Source: Tumebacillus sp. BK434
Lineage (GTDB): Bacteria > Bacillota > Bacilli > Tumebacillales > Tumebacillaceae
Reading direction: 5' to 3'
NCBI RefSeq assembly: GCF_004340785.1
Contig: NZ_SLXS01000002.1
Span: 248,001 to 312,000, forward strand
DNA: 64,000 bases
Shown: piece after piece, positions 30,905-39,442 of the stretch
Layout of the letters: every line of letters starts with the position of its first letter
Numbering within the stretch: position 1 is the first letter of the stretch
Position numbers and translations under genes: made by a program
The notes under the pieces: model-generated
Told to the model about the DNA's origin: nothing
Database searches by the model: none
What the model saw: only the letters and a program-made list of their open reading frames with translations

Positions 30905-32431
30905 GTGAGCATTTCAGGATTGGGAAGCCTGGGCGGGTTGGTTTCCGGGATGGAAACGAAAACGCTGATCGAGAAATTGATGTTGATTGAAGCACAGCCA
31001 CTTGTCAAAATGCAACAGCAGCAAAAAAAGACGGAATTACGCAAGGGATTGTACCAAGAGATCAACTCCACACTGCTTAAACTTCGTTCGAAAGTTGAAG
31101 CGCTTGCAGACCAGCAAAAAGTACTTGCCAAAAAACTGACCTCTTCCGATGAAAAAGTCGTTACCGCTAAGATGGCAAATGCGGGGCAGATCGTTTCGGG
31201 TGACTACAGCATCAACGTAACTCAGTTGGCGACCGCATGGACTGCAAAGTCGGCGAATATCACCTCATTTGCCAACCCAACAACGAAAGAGCTAGGCTGG
31301 TCCGGGACCTTCCAGATCAAATATGCGGACAGCACCGCCACTCAGATTTCCAAGGATATCACCATTGAAGCCTCCGACCGTCTGACCGACATCGCGGCGA
31401 AAATCAACTCCGCCTTGGAAAACAGCACCGCGAACAAATCGATGAAAGTAAAGGCAACGGTCGTCGATAATACCTTGATATTTAACACCACCGAGACCGG
31501 AGCAGCAAGCACAGTGCAGATTTTAAACGATACGTCAGGGATATTTGGTGCTGGCAAACTCGGGATGACAAACGGCAACACGACAGCCGCATCTTTCACG
31601 AGTGCAGTGGCTGGTCTGAACTCCGAGTTTACGGTCAATGGCGTCAATATCGTACGAACCAAGAATACTGGTTTGACCGATGTAATCATGGGTGTTGATC
31701 TCACGTTACTGAAACAGGGAGAGCCAACAGTATCGTTAAAAGCATCGGCAGACCTGGAAGCATCCCAAAAGGTGATTCAGGAATTTGTAGATACGTATAA
31801 CAGCACAATGGAACTTCTGAATGCACGGATGAATGAACAGTCGGTACCGGATGCAAAGTCTGATACATTGCTCAGCAAGGGTCTGCTTCGCGGCGACTCG
31901 GCGCTTTCTTCGATCCAATCATCTCTGCGGGAGATCACGGGTAAAGCATTCACCGGTAGCGAGATGTTTAAAACACTCAATTCAATCGGGATTACAGTAG
32001 ATATGTCTGACAAAGGCGTGGCCGGGAAACTGACAATTGATAGCACCAAGCTTCAGGATGCTTTGACAAGAAACCCCAATGAAGTCATGAAAATTTTCTT
32101 CGTCGACAGCAACGCCAACGATAAGCTAGACGTTAACGACGATAGAGTGGGGAATGGCTTGGCTGGTATGATGTACAGTAAACTATTCATGCTCACTGAC
32201 TCGACTAAAGTTACTTATGGAAGAACTTCGGGATCCAAAGGTCTCGTTCCAAGTCGAATGGAATTAATGGATAGTCAGATTAAAGGGTTCACCGATCGCA
32301 TGGAGTCGTTTAACCGTCGATTGGAAATGCGTCGGAAAACTTTAGAAGCACAATTTACTTCTATGGAAATGATGATGCAGCGAAGCAATTCAGCCGCAGG
32401 GTTCATGATGGCGCGAATGGGTGCCCAGTAA
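30905..32431 (+). CDS. fliD: Flagellar filament cap protein FliD
   Basis: Caps the growing filament and folds flagellin into place. The 508-residue protein has the FliD N terminus (SISGLGSLGGLVSGMETKT, LIEAQPLVKMQQQQ), TDVIMGVDLTLL in the middle, and a C-terminal coiled coil (MELMDSQIKGFTDRMESFN, LEAQFTSMEMMMQ). GTG 30905 has AGGAGG 8 bases upstream; the GTG at 30896 overlaps that site. Base composition is lower in GC than flgK/flgL. Confidence 0.95.
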   Translation: MSISGLGSLGGLVSGMETKTLIEKLMLIEAQPLVKMQQQQKKTELRKGLYQEINSTLLKLRSKVEALADQQKVLAKKLTSSDEKVVTAKMANAGQIVSGDYSINVTQLATAWTAKSANITSFANPTTKELGWSGTFQIKYADSTATQISKDITIEASDRLTDIAAKINSALENSTANKSMKVKATVVDNTLIFNTTETGAASTVQILNDTSGIFGAGKLGMTNGNTTAASFTSAVAGLNSEFTVNGVNIVRTKNTGLTDVIMGVDLTLLKQGEPTVSLKASADLEASQKVIQEFVDTYNSTMELLNARMNEQSVPDAKSDTLLSKGLLRGDSALSSIQSSLREITGKAFTGSEMFKTLNSIGITVDMSDKGVAGKLTIDSTKLQDALTRNPNEVMKIFFVDSNANDKLDVNDDRVGNGLAGMMYSKLFMLTDSTKVTYGRTSGSKGLVPSRMELMDSQIKGFTDRMESFNRRLEMRRKTLEAQFTSMEMMMQRSNSAAGFMMARMGAQ

Positions 32432-32441
32432 TTCATCTTAT

Positions 32442-32464
32442 GGGGCAGGGAATGCCCCTCTTTA
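32442..32464 (+). terminator. Weak hairpin after fliD
   Basis: Six-bp stem GGGGCA / TGCCCC followed by TCTTTATT. It is weaker than its neighbours and may allow readthrough. Confidence 0.5.
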
Positions 32465-32509
32465 TTGCTTATAAATGTCGACTAGTGTAAACAAGGGGGT
32501 GCCTGGGAC

Positions 32510-33301
32510 GTGCGAACCATTATTCAAGAGAGCCTCATAAAAGTGTTGCAGGAGCGACACTCTTGTTATGCGAATCCGATTAATTCCCAAACCCTCAGTG
32601 TTGCGTTAAATATTACTCCTTCCTACGTTAGGGAGCAGATGAGCGTTTTGCAAAAGCAGCAACTCGTTGCAGTTAGAAGGGGACCAAAAGGAGGATATTA
32701 CCTTATGCCAACAGTGAAACCATTGTGTCTGCAAATTGATGACATTACGATGGAACATCAAGCTGCATCGTTTGGCACTGTGTACCCAGATCTGGTCAAA
32801 CGATTGAATGAGGAAGAAAAAGTCATCGTGGAGATGTCGTTAAACGGAGTGAACGTGCTTCCCGATGGAGTATTTGATGTGCCGTCTGAAAAGGTAGAAC
32901 TAGTCGTGATTCGCACAAAAACGATGGAGGAGTTTGCTTTAGATTTGATTGAAACCGCAGAAGAATACTTGCCGAAATTAACAAACGGTATGATTCAGAT
33001 TGCCAGTCAGTTTCATGCAGGACGAGAACAAGAAGCGCATGCGTTGCTGGCTGAAGCGATCGAAGGTTTAGAATGGGCAGATTCCTGCTTTGCTGGTCTT
33101 GGACAGTGGGCTGCAACGAAGGGCAATCATGAATTACTTGTTGTCTCCGGTACCTACCAAAACCAAATTGTATCGGTAAGTTTTGCAATGGAGCAGCAAA
33201 ACATCACTGATCTTGCGGATTTACTCGAATATGAGTTAGCTGTGACGACGGAAGAAGGTCTCAAGTGCCTGCAGGTGCTTCGTGATCTAATCAAAAGCTA
33301 G
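32510..33301 (+). CDS. Rrf2-like winged-helix protein with unknown C-terminal domain
   Basis: A 263-residue protein. Residues about 20-70 form a winged helix like Rrf2/MarR regulators (NSQTLSVALNITPSYVREQM, then LVAVRRGPKGGYYLMP; the RRGPxGGY turn is typical). Residues 80-263 are helical (KTMEEFALDLIETAEEYLPK, LLAEAIEGLEWADSCFAG) and resemble no domain I can name. The Rrf2 iron-sulfur cysteines are not evident. GTG 32510 follows GGGGGTGCC. It lies between fliD and the Maf glycosyltransferase gene and shares their lower GC content, so it probably belongs to the flagellin/glycosylation module, perhaps as its regulator. Confidence 0.6.
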   Translation: MRTIIQESLIKVLQERHSCYANPINSQTLSVALNITPSYVREQMSVLQKQQLVAVRRGPKGGYYLMPTVKPLCLQIDDITMEHQAASFGTVYPDLVKRLNEEEKVIVEMSLNGVNVLPDGVFDVPSEKVELVVIRTKTMEEFALDLIETAEEYLPKLTNGMIQIASQFHAGREQEAHALLAEAIEGLEWADSCFAGLGQWAATKGNHELLVVSGTYQNQIVSVSFAMEQQNITDLADLLEYELAVTTEEGLKCLQVLRDLIKS

Positions 33302-33322
33302 GGAAAGGAGTCATGATCAGAC

Positions 33323-35215
33323 ATGAATCCAACCCTTGAACTGATGAAGATCCGGGAGGAGAACATGAGGGAGTTACGCGCATCGCGTTCGCTCTTGTTT
33401 GAGTCCTTATTTTCGATGCAGTTGGACGAACAGAACATGACAGTCCGTGTAGAAGCGAGCAAAGCCGGCATGCCGACATTGTATTTGTCACGTGGGGAGG
33501 CCGCCGGACTGTTTCACAGTCGTTATCAGCCGCTAGTGGAAGCAGAGCGTTGGGCAGCTGCACACACAGATAAGAATGCAAAGAATCTTGCCTTTTTTGG
33601 GTTTGGACTTGGGTATCAGATCCGAGCGTTGAGGGAAGCAATTGGTGCAGATAAAGGCATCATTGTTCTCGAACCATCTTGGGAAGTGTTTGATACTGCA
33701 TTGGGAGCCGTCGATCTTCGCGATCTGTTAAAAGATGAAAACCTCCACCTGATCATCGGAGGTACTGCGCGTCAACTTGCACGTCAAATGGGTGCGCTTG
33801 CCGGTCAGAAGATGTTCGAGATGGATTGGCTAGAATGGCCGGCATTCCGCCGTTTTTACGGAAATGAGTATCTGGAAGAGTTTTCAAAAGAGTTGTCGCG
33901 TTCGATGCGGGATGCGCGACTCGATCAGAATACGGTACTTTACTTTCAACGCGAATGGCCGCGCAATATTCTGTACAACCTGCCGGCAATCTTAAAAAAT
34001 CCGGGCATCAACGCTCTTCAAAACAAGTTCAATAAGAAGCCCGCGATCATAGTGTCAGCAGGTCCCTCACTTTCTAAAAATGTGGAAATGCTTCATGAGA
34101 TAAAAGATAAAGCTGTCATCTTGTGCGTAGATACCGCGTACCGCGTTTTGCAGACAAAAGGGATCCAACCTGACCTGATTTTCTCACTGGACGGTTCAGA
34201 ATTAAATTATCGTCATTTTACAGGTGTCAGACCGGAAGGCATTCCTCTGGTCATGGTACCAAACGTGCATCATAAAATCATTGAGGAATACGGGCAGCGT
34301 GTCTTTAGTGCCAACATATTTGACATGCTGGTCTCTGAAGTGGTCAAACAGATTGAACCAAAGGGACTGCTCAGTGTGTCAGGATCGGTGGCAACGTTAG
34401 CGTTTAGCACCGCTTGTCGCATGGGATGTGATCCTGTCATCTTTATCGGTCAAGATCTTGCCTATCCAGGAGGACAAGCTTACTCAAAGGGTACGATGTT
34501 TGAGACAATGACTAAGACCGTAGAGAATGGCTTCATGATGCGTCATGTTGAAGGAATCGACGGAATGCCTGTTTTGACAGATGCGCAGCTTGACTCATTC
34601 CGAGTATGGTTCGAAGTTCAGATTGAAGAATACGAAGCGGGAAGAACTTTTGTCGATGCCACGGAAGGCGGCGCCAAGATACATGGGACTGAAATCATGA
34701 CGTTGCGTGAAGCCGTTGACCGTTATTGCACCGAGAGTTTTGATATTCAGGGCGTGATAGAGAAAGTTTCAGAACGACGAAGCGACGATCTCAACCCGAG
34801 CATTATGGCACTGCGTACCATGAGCCGTACGCTTTATCAGATTAGACGCCTCGCGAAACTCGCACTGATCAAAAATCAAGAACTGCGTGAACTTTACAAG
34901 TTGCGTCGTTTGCGTGCGGGTAAGGTGGCATTCATCAGCGCCATGCTGGACCGAATAGAAGAACATATCAAACGGCTTAATGGAGAGAAGTGGCTGGATG
35001 CTCCCATGCAACACCTTTTGCTAGTCGTTACCAGAGGAAGACTTGCTCAGGCTCCTGAAAATGAGACCGATCATGCTAAAGCCATGCGGGTGACCGAGAA
35101 TGCGAAGTTACTCTATCAAGGGATGGTGCAAACTGCAGAAGAGCTGAAAGATCATGTGGAAGTTGCGCTACGTCGTCTGGAGACAGAAACCATACAGGGA
35201 GAGAAACTACGATGA
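33323..35215 (+). CDS. Maf-type flagellin glycosyltransferase (DUF115)
   Basis: A 630-residue motility-associated factor. Maf enzymes transfer CMP-activated nonulosonic acids (legionaminic or pseudaminic acid) to Ser/Thr of flagellin before export. The central DUF115/MptE-like domain shows KPAIIVSAGPSLSKNVEML, LCVDTAYRVL, IFSLDGSELNYRHF, VSGSVATLAFSTACRMG and IFIGQDLAYPGG. N- and C-terminal helical domains flank it. AAAGGAG lies upstream of ATG 33323. It overlaps fliS by four bases, so it is translated with the flagellin chaperone. A complete set of sugar genes follows at 36-42 kb. Confidence 0.9.
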   Translation: MNPTLELMKIREENMRELRASRSLLFESLFSMQLDEQNMTVRVEASKAGMPTLYLSRGEAAGLFHSRYQPLVEAERWAAAHTDKNAKNLAFFGFGLGYQIRALREAIGADKGIIVLEPSWEVFDTALGAVDLRDLLKDENLHLIIGGTARQLARQMGALAGQKMFEMDWLEWPAFRRFYGNEYLEEFSKELSRSMRDARLDQNTVLYFQREWPRNILYNLPAILKNPGINALQNKFNKKPAIIVSAGPSLSKNVEMLHEIKDKAVILCVDTAYRVLQTKGIQPDLIFSLDGSELNYRHFTGVRPEGIPLVMVPNVHHKIIEEYGQRVFSANIFDMLVSEVVKQIEPKGLLSVSGSVATLAFSTACRMGCDPVIFIGQDLAYPGGQAYSKGTMFETMTKTVENGFMMRHVEGIDGMPVLTDAQLDSFRVWFEVQIEEYEAGRTFVDATEGGAKIHGTEIMTLREAVDRYCTESFDIQGVIEKVSERRSDDLNPSIMALRTMSRTLYQIRRLAKLALIKNQELRELYKLRRLRAGKVAFISAMLDRIEEHIKRLNGEKWLDAPMQHLLLVVTRGRLAQAPENETDHAKAMRVTENAKLLYQGMVQTAEELKDHVEVALRRLETETIQGEKLR

Positions 35216-35616
35216 TTAACAATCCGTATCAAAAATATCAAAACCAATCGGTACAGACGGCAACACCGGAACGTCTTCTGCTGATGCTGTTTGAAGGTGC
35301 GATCCGCTTTTGCAAAGAAGCGATGATTGGAGTAGATCAGAACAATTTCCAACTTGCAAATGAAAAGAACATTCGTGTGCAAAACATCATTAACGAGTTG
35401 ATCGTGACTCTCGACAGAGAAAAGGGCGGGGAAGTGGCAGTGAACTTACTGTCGATTTATAACTATATTAACCAGCGCCTGATCGAAGCGAATTTAAAGA
35501 AAGATAAGACGATCTTGGAAGAAGTGCTCTCCCATCTCACAGAGTTGCATCAAGCCTTTAACGAGGCTGCACAGGTTGTCCGTGCGCAAAGCGGCCGCAC
35601 TGGCGATCAGGCATGA
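35212..35616 (+). CDS. fliS: Flagellin export chaperone FliS
   Basis: Binds the C terminus of flagellin and prevents premature polymerisation; in Bacilli it also joins the FliW/CsrA circuit. The 134-residue protein starts NNPYQKYQNQSVQTATPERL and continues LLMLFEGAIRFC, the family signature. A helical remainder follows. ATG overlaps the maf stop codon (ATGA). Confidence 0.96.
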   Translation: MINNPYQKYQNQSVQTATPERLLLMLFEGAIRFCKEAMIGVDQNNFQLANEKNIRVQNIINELIVTLDREKGGEVAVNLLSIYNYINQRLIEANLKKDKTILEEVLSHLTELHQAFNEAAQVVRAQSGRTGDQA

Positions 35617-35627
35617 GGAGCAATCGT

Positions 35628-35987
35628 ATGAGTCGATTGGATCTTGCAAAGTACATTTTGGAGATAACTCAAAGCATCCAGCGAGCCTTAGCGGTTAATG
35701 CGGACGAGCAAATCGTCGACCTGTTTGATAAACGGCAACATGCAATCTCCGAATACTTACTGCTTGAGGAAGAAGGGGAACATCAAGGCACCGACGTTGA
35801 AAAAATCCAAGCGCTGATGAGGGAAGGATACAACCTTAATCAGAAGATCACTTCACTGTTAAAGCAAAAACGTCAACAATTGTTGCAAGAAATGCAAACT
35901 GACGGTCAAATGCGGGAAGCGAACAACGCATATACATCGCCCTATGAAACGGTTTACGAACCGATGTTTTTCGATAAAAAGAACTAA
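35628..35987 (+). CDS. fliT: FliT-like flagellar chaperone
   Basis: A 119-residue helical protein right after fliS, in the usual fliT position. Pattern: ILEITQSIQRALAVN, DLFDKRQHAISEYLLL, IQALMREGYNLNQKITSLLK. FliT-type proteins chaperone the cap protein FliD. ATG 35628 has GAGGAG 7 bases upstream; an overlapping ATG at 35613 is in frame but lies before that site. Identification rests on position and helical character more than on motifs. Confidence 0.75.
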   Translation: MSRLDLAKYILEITQSIQRALAVNADEQIVDLFDKRQHAISEYLLLEEEGEHQGTDVEKIQALMREGYNLNQKITSLLKQKRQQLLQEMQTDGQMREANNAYTSPYETVYEPMFFDKKN

Positions 35988-36000
35988 TCCCCCACAGACT

Positions 36001-36082
36001 TGTGAGTAATGTGGAAAAGTGCAGTGGATATGTGCATAACTCTGTGGATAAGCGTGGATCACTGTGGATTGACTGTGGAAAA
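36001..36082. promoter_or_regulatory. Phased cluster of DnaA-box-like sites
   Basis: Between fliT and legB, eight 9-mers in one orientation resemble the DnaA box (TTATCCACA, read here as TGTGGATAA). They start at 36001 (TGTGAGTAA), 36010 (TGTGGAAAA), 36023, 36031 (TGTGCATAA), 36043 (perfect TGTGGATAA), 36053, 36063 and 36074 (TGTGGAAAA). Four fit the relaxed consensus TTWTNCACA. From 36043 on they recur every 10-11 bases, i.e. on one face of the helix. No dnaA, dnaN or oriC genes are nearby, so a DnaA-binding cluster outside the origin is most likely. Confidence 0.6.
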
Positions 36083-36106
36083 CGAGACGATGAGGATGGA
36101 TGAGCG

Positions 36107-37117
36107 GTGGATTTGAACAACAAAAAGATTCTGGTGACCGGTGCGGACGGCTTTATCGGCTCCCACCTCACCGAAGAGTTGGTGCGGCGCGGCCATGATG
36201 TGCGCGCGTTTGTTTACTACAACTCGTTTAACTCGTGGGGATGGCTTGACCACTCTCCGCAAGCGATTCGGGGGAGCCTCGATGTTTTTGCGGGTGACAT
36301 CCGCGACCCGTACGGGGTGAAGCAGGCGATGCAAGGCTGTGATGTCGTCTTGCATCTGGCGGCCTTGATCGCCATTCCCTACTCGTACCATTCGCCGGAC
36401 ACCTATGTGGACACCAACGTCAAAGGCACGTTGAACATCGTGCAGGCAGCCCGCGAACTGGGTGTGCAAAAAGTTGTCCACACCTCGACGTCCGAAGTGT
36501 ACGGCACGGCAAGATTCGTCCCGATCACCGAAGAGCATCCGCTGCAAGGGCAGTCGCCGTACTCGGCGAGCAAGATCGGGGCCGATCAGATGGCGATGTC
36601 GTTCTACAGTTCCTTTGACACGCCGGTCTCGATCATCCGACCGTTCAACACCTACGGCCCGCGTCAGTCGGCCCGCGCGATCATCCCGACGGTGATCACG
36701 CAGATTGCCAATGGCAAGCGCACGCTGAAGCTCGGCTCGCTGCACCCGACCCGCGATTTCAACTATGTGAAAGACACGGTCGACGGGTTCATCGCCGTCG
36801 CCGAGTCGGACCGGTCGGTCGGCGAAGTGATCAACATCGGCAGCAACTTCGAGATCTCGATCGGCGAGACGGTGGAACTGATCGCCGAAGTGATGGGCGC
36901 GAAGGTGGAGATCGAGACGGAAGCGGCGCGCCTGCGCCCGGAAAAGTCGGAAGTCGAGCGCCTCTGGGCAGCCAACGCGAAAGCAAAGGAGCTGCTCGGC
37001 TGGCAGCCGAAGTACGGCGGTCGCGAAGGCTTCAAGCGCGGTCTGCTCGAGACGGCCGAATGGTTCACCAATCCTGATCACCTGAAAGGCTACAAAGCCG
37101 ATCTCTACAACATATGA
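36107..37117 (+). CDS. legB: NDP-N-acetylglucosamine 4,6-dehydratase (LegB-type)
   Basis: First committed step toward legionaminic acid. It converts an NDP-GlcNAc into a 4-keto-6-deoxy sugar. The 336-residue extended SDR has the Rossmann motif VTGADGFIGSHL, an active-site STSEVYGT and YxxxK in YSASKIGADQMA, and the substrate loop RPFNTYGPRQSARAIIP. GTG 36107 has GAGGAT 9 bases upstream. It begins the high-GC sugar operon, whose genes all overlap or nearly overlap: legB-legC-legG-legI-ptmE-legF. Confidence 0.9.
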   Translation: MDLNNKKILVTGADGFIGSHLTEELVRRGHDVRAFVYYNSFNSWGWLDHSPQAIRGSLDVFAGDIRDPYGVKQAMQGCDVVLHLAALIAIPYSYHSPDTYVDTNVKGTLNIVQAARELGVQKVVHTSTSEVYGTARFVPITEEHPLQGQSPYSASKIGADQMAMSFYSSFDTPVSIIRPFNTYGPRQSARAIIPTVITQIANGKRTLKLGSLHPTRDFNYVKDTVDGFIAVAESDRSVGEVINIGSNFEISIGETVELIAEVMGAKVEIETEAARLRPEKSEVERLWAANAKAKELLGWQPKYGGREGFKRGLLETAEWFTNPDHLKGYKADLYNI

Positions 37118-38289
37118 TGATCCCTCTTCTTATCGAAAAATTGCGGTCGGTGCTGCCTGCAGACCGTTCGTTCATCGCCTTGCACGAGCCGAATTTTCAA
37201 GGCCATGAATGGGACTATGTCAAAGAATGCCTCGACACCGGCTGGGTGTCGTCGGTCGGCAAGTATGTCGATCTGTTTGAACAACAACTCGCCGCTTACA
37301 CGGGCGTTCATCATGCGGTCGCCGTCGTCAACGGAACGGCCGCCCTGCACATCTCGCTCTTGCTCGTCGGCGTCGAAGCGGGGGACGAAGTGCTGATGCC
37401 GACTTTGACCTTCATCGCGACGGCGAACGCGGTGACCTACTGCGGCGCCATCCCGCATTTTGTGGACAGCGAGGAGCGCACCCTTGGACTCGACCCGCGC
37501 AAGCTGGACGCCTATCTGGCGGAGATCGCCGAGGTGCGCGGGGACGGCTGCTTCAACAAGCAGACCGGACGGAGGATCAAAGCGGTCGTGCCGATGCACA
37601 CGTTCGGCCATCCTGTCGATCTCGATCCTCTGCTCGACCTGTGCGAACGCTACCAGCTGGAGCTGGTCGAGGACGCGGCCGAATCGCTCGGCTCGTTCTA
37701 CAAAGGCAAACACACCGGCGGTTTCGGACGCATCGCAGCATTGTCCTTTAACGGCAACAAAGTGATCACCACCGGCGGAGGCGGGGCGATATTGACGAAC
37801 GACCCCGGGCTGGCCCAACGCGCCAAGCATTTGACCACGACGGCGAAAGTGCCGCACAAGTGGGAGTACAACCACGATGCGGTCGGCTACAACTACCGCC
37901 TGCCCAACTTGAACGCGGCGCTCGGCTGTGCGCAGTTGGAGCAACTGCCCGGCTTTTTGGAGCAGAAGCGGGCGCTTGCGCAGCATTATCAGGAAGCTTT
38001 GCAAGACATGGCCGGTCTCACGTTTGTCACCGAGCCTGATTTTGCAACGAGCAATTACTGGCTGAACGCGATCGTGTTGGACGAAGCGCAGGCGCAACTG
38101 CGCGACGAACTGCTCAAGGCGACCAATGAGCAAGGCATCATGACCCGTCCGTTCTGGACGGGCATGCACAAGCTGCCGATGTTTGCGCAGTGTCCGCGCA
38201 TGGACTTGGCGGTCGCGGAGAGTTTGGAGCGGCGCACGATCAACATCCCGAGCAGCACCTTTTTGGGAGGACGACATGACGAAGCGTAA
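37114..38289 (+). CDS. legC: PLP aminotransferase (LegC-type)
   Basis: DegT/DnrJ/EryC1-family enzyme that aminates C4 of the keto sugar made by LegB. Residues of note: NGTAALHISLLLVGVEAGDE (PLP phosphate region), VEDAAESLGSFYKGKHTGG, and the Schiff-base Lys in FNGNKVITTGGGG. The N-terminal HEPNFQGHEWDYVKECLD segment is typical of LegC-like enzymes. 391 residues. ATG overlaps the legB stop (ATGA). Confidence 0.9.
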   Translation: MMIPLLIEKLRSVLPADRSFIALHEPNFQGHEWDYVKECLDTGWVSSVGKYVDLFEQQLAAYTGVHHAVAVVNGTAALHISLLLVGVEAGDEVLMPTLTFIATANAVTYCGAIPHFVDSEERTLGLDPRKLDAYLAEIAEVRGDGCFNKQTGRRIKAVVPMHTFGHPVDLDPLLDLCERYQLELVEDAAESLGSFYKGKHTGGFGRIAALSFNGNKVITTGGGGAILTNDPGLAQRAKHLTTTAKVPHKWEYNHDAVGYNYRLPNLNAALGCAQLEQLPGFLEQKRALAQHYQEALQDMAGLTFVTEPDFATSNYWLNAIVLDEAQAQLRDELLKATNEQGIMTRPFWTGMHKLPMFAQCPRMDLAVAESLERRTINIPSSTFLGGRHDEA

Positions 38290-39442
38290 AATCTGCGTGG
38301 TCACCGGAACCCGCGCTGAATACGGCTTGTTGTATTGGCTGATGAAAGAGATTCAAGCCGACCCGGAGCTGCAACTGCAGACGATCGTCACCGGCATGCA
38401 TCTGTCGCCAGAGTTTGGATTGACGTATAAAGTGATGGAGCAGGACGGCTTTCCGATTAACGAAAAAGTGGAAATGCTGCTGTCGAGCGACACGCCCGTA
38501 GGCATCGCCAAATCGCTGGGGCTGGCTACCATCGGTTTCGCCGATGCGCTCGATCGCTTGCAACCGGATGTGCTGGTCGTGCTCGGCGACCGCTACGAGA
38601 TCTTGGCGGCGGTGCAGGCCGCACTGGTCGCACGGATTCCGATCGCGCATTTGCACGGCGGAGAGCTGACCGAAGGCGCTGTCGATGAAGCGATCCGCCA
38701 TGCGGTGACCAAGATGTCGCACCTGCACTATACGGCGGCCGAAGTGTACCGCGAGCGGGTGATCCGTTTGGGCGAAGCTCCGGAGCGGGTGCTGAACTTT
38801 GGGGCGCCTGGGTTGGACAACATCGTACGGCTGCCCTTGCTCTCGCGGGAAGCGTTTGAAGCGTCGATCGATTTCCGGCTTGGCGACGTGAACTTGCTGG
38901 TCACCTATCACCCGGCGACGCTGGCGGCAGGCGGGTCGGAAGTGGCGATGACCGAGCTGCTCACGGCGCTCGACTCTTTTCCGCAAGCGAAGATCCTGTT
39001 CACCAAGCCCAATTCGGACGCGGACAGCCGGATCATCGGGTACCTGATCGATGAGTATGCCCAAGCGCAAGGCGACCGGGCATTTGTTGCCACCTCGCTC
39101 GGCCAACTGCGCTACCTCAGCGCGATCAAGCACTGCGACGCGGTGATCGGGAACTCCTCGAGTGGACTGTACGAAGTGCCTTTGTTCAAGAAGCCGACGG
39201 TCAACATCGGGGACCGGCAGCGCGGACGCCTGCGCCCAGATTCGGTGATCGACTGCGGCGAATCGGCAGACGATGTGACGCAGGCGATCCGGCAGGCATT
39301 GTCGCCGTCTTTTCAGGAGCAACTTGCCCACGTCACCTCGCCATTTGGCGCAGGGGATGCATCGGTCAAGATCAAAGAGCACCTGAAGCAAGTCAACCTG
39401 GACGGAATCGTGATGAAAACATTTTACGAGGTGGAGAGATGA
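38276..39442 (+). CDS. legG: NDP-sugar 2-epimerase, hydrolysing (LegG/NeuC-type)
   Basis: Removes the nucleotide and inverts C2 to give the 6-deoxy-mannosamine derivative condensed by LegI. The 388-residue protein has the epimerase-2 motifs VVTGTRAEYGLLYWLM, DVLVVLGDRYEILAA, IAHLHGGELTEGAVDEAIRH, VTYHPATLA and VIGNSSSGLYEVPLF. ATG 38276 follows GGGAGG by 6 bases and lies within the last codons of legC. A longer in-frame extension upstream overlaps legC and is rejected. Confidence 0.92.
   Translation: MTKRKICVVTGTRAEYGLLYWLMKEIQADPELQLQTIVTGMHLSPEFGLTYKVMEQDGFPINEKVEMLLSSDTPVGIAKSLGLATIGFADALDRLQPDVLVVLGDRYEILAAVQAALVARIPIAHLHGGELTEGAVDEAIRHAVTKMSHLHYTAAEVYRERVIRLGEAPERVLNFGAPGLDNIVRLPLLSREAFEASIDFRLGDVNLLVTYHPATLAAGGSEVAMTELLTALDSFPQAKILFTKPNSDADSRIIGYLIDEYAQAQGDRAFVATSLGQLRYLSAIKHCDAVIGNSSSGLYEVPLFKKPTVNIGDRQRGRLRPDSVIDCGESADDVTQAIRQALSPSFQEQLAHVTSPFGAGDASVKIKEHLKQVNLDGIVMKTFYEVER

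Noticed and set aside
35991-36106. Chromosomal origin of replication
   Set aside because: DnaA-box-like sites are present, but there is no dnaA/dnaN neighbourhood and no clear AT-rich unwinding element; a non-origin cluster is more likely.
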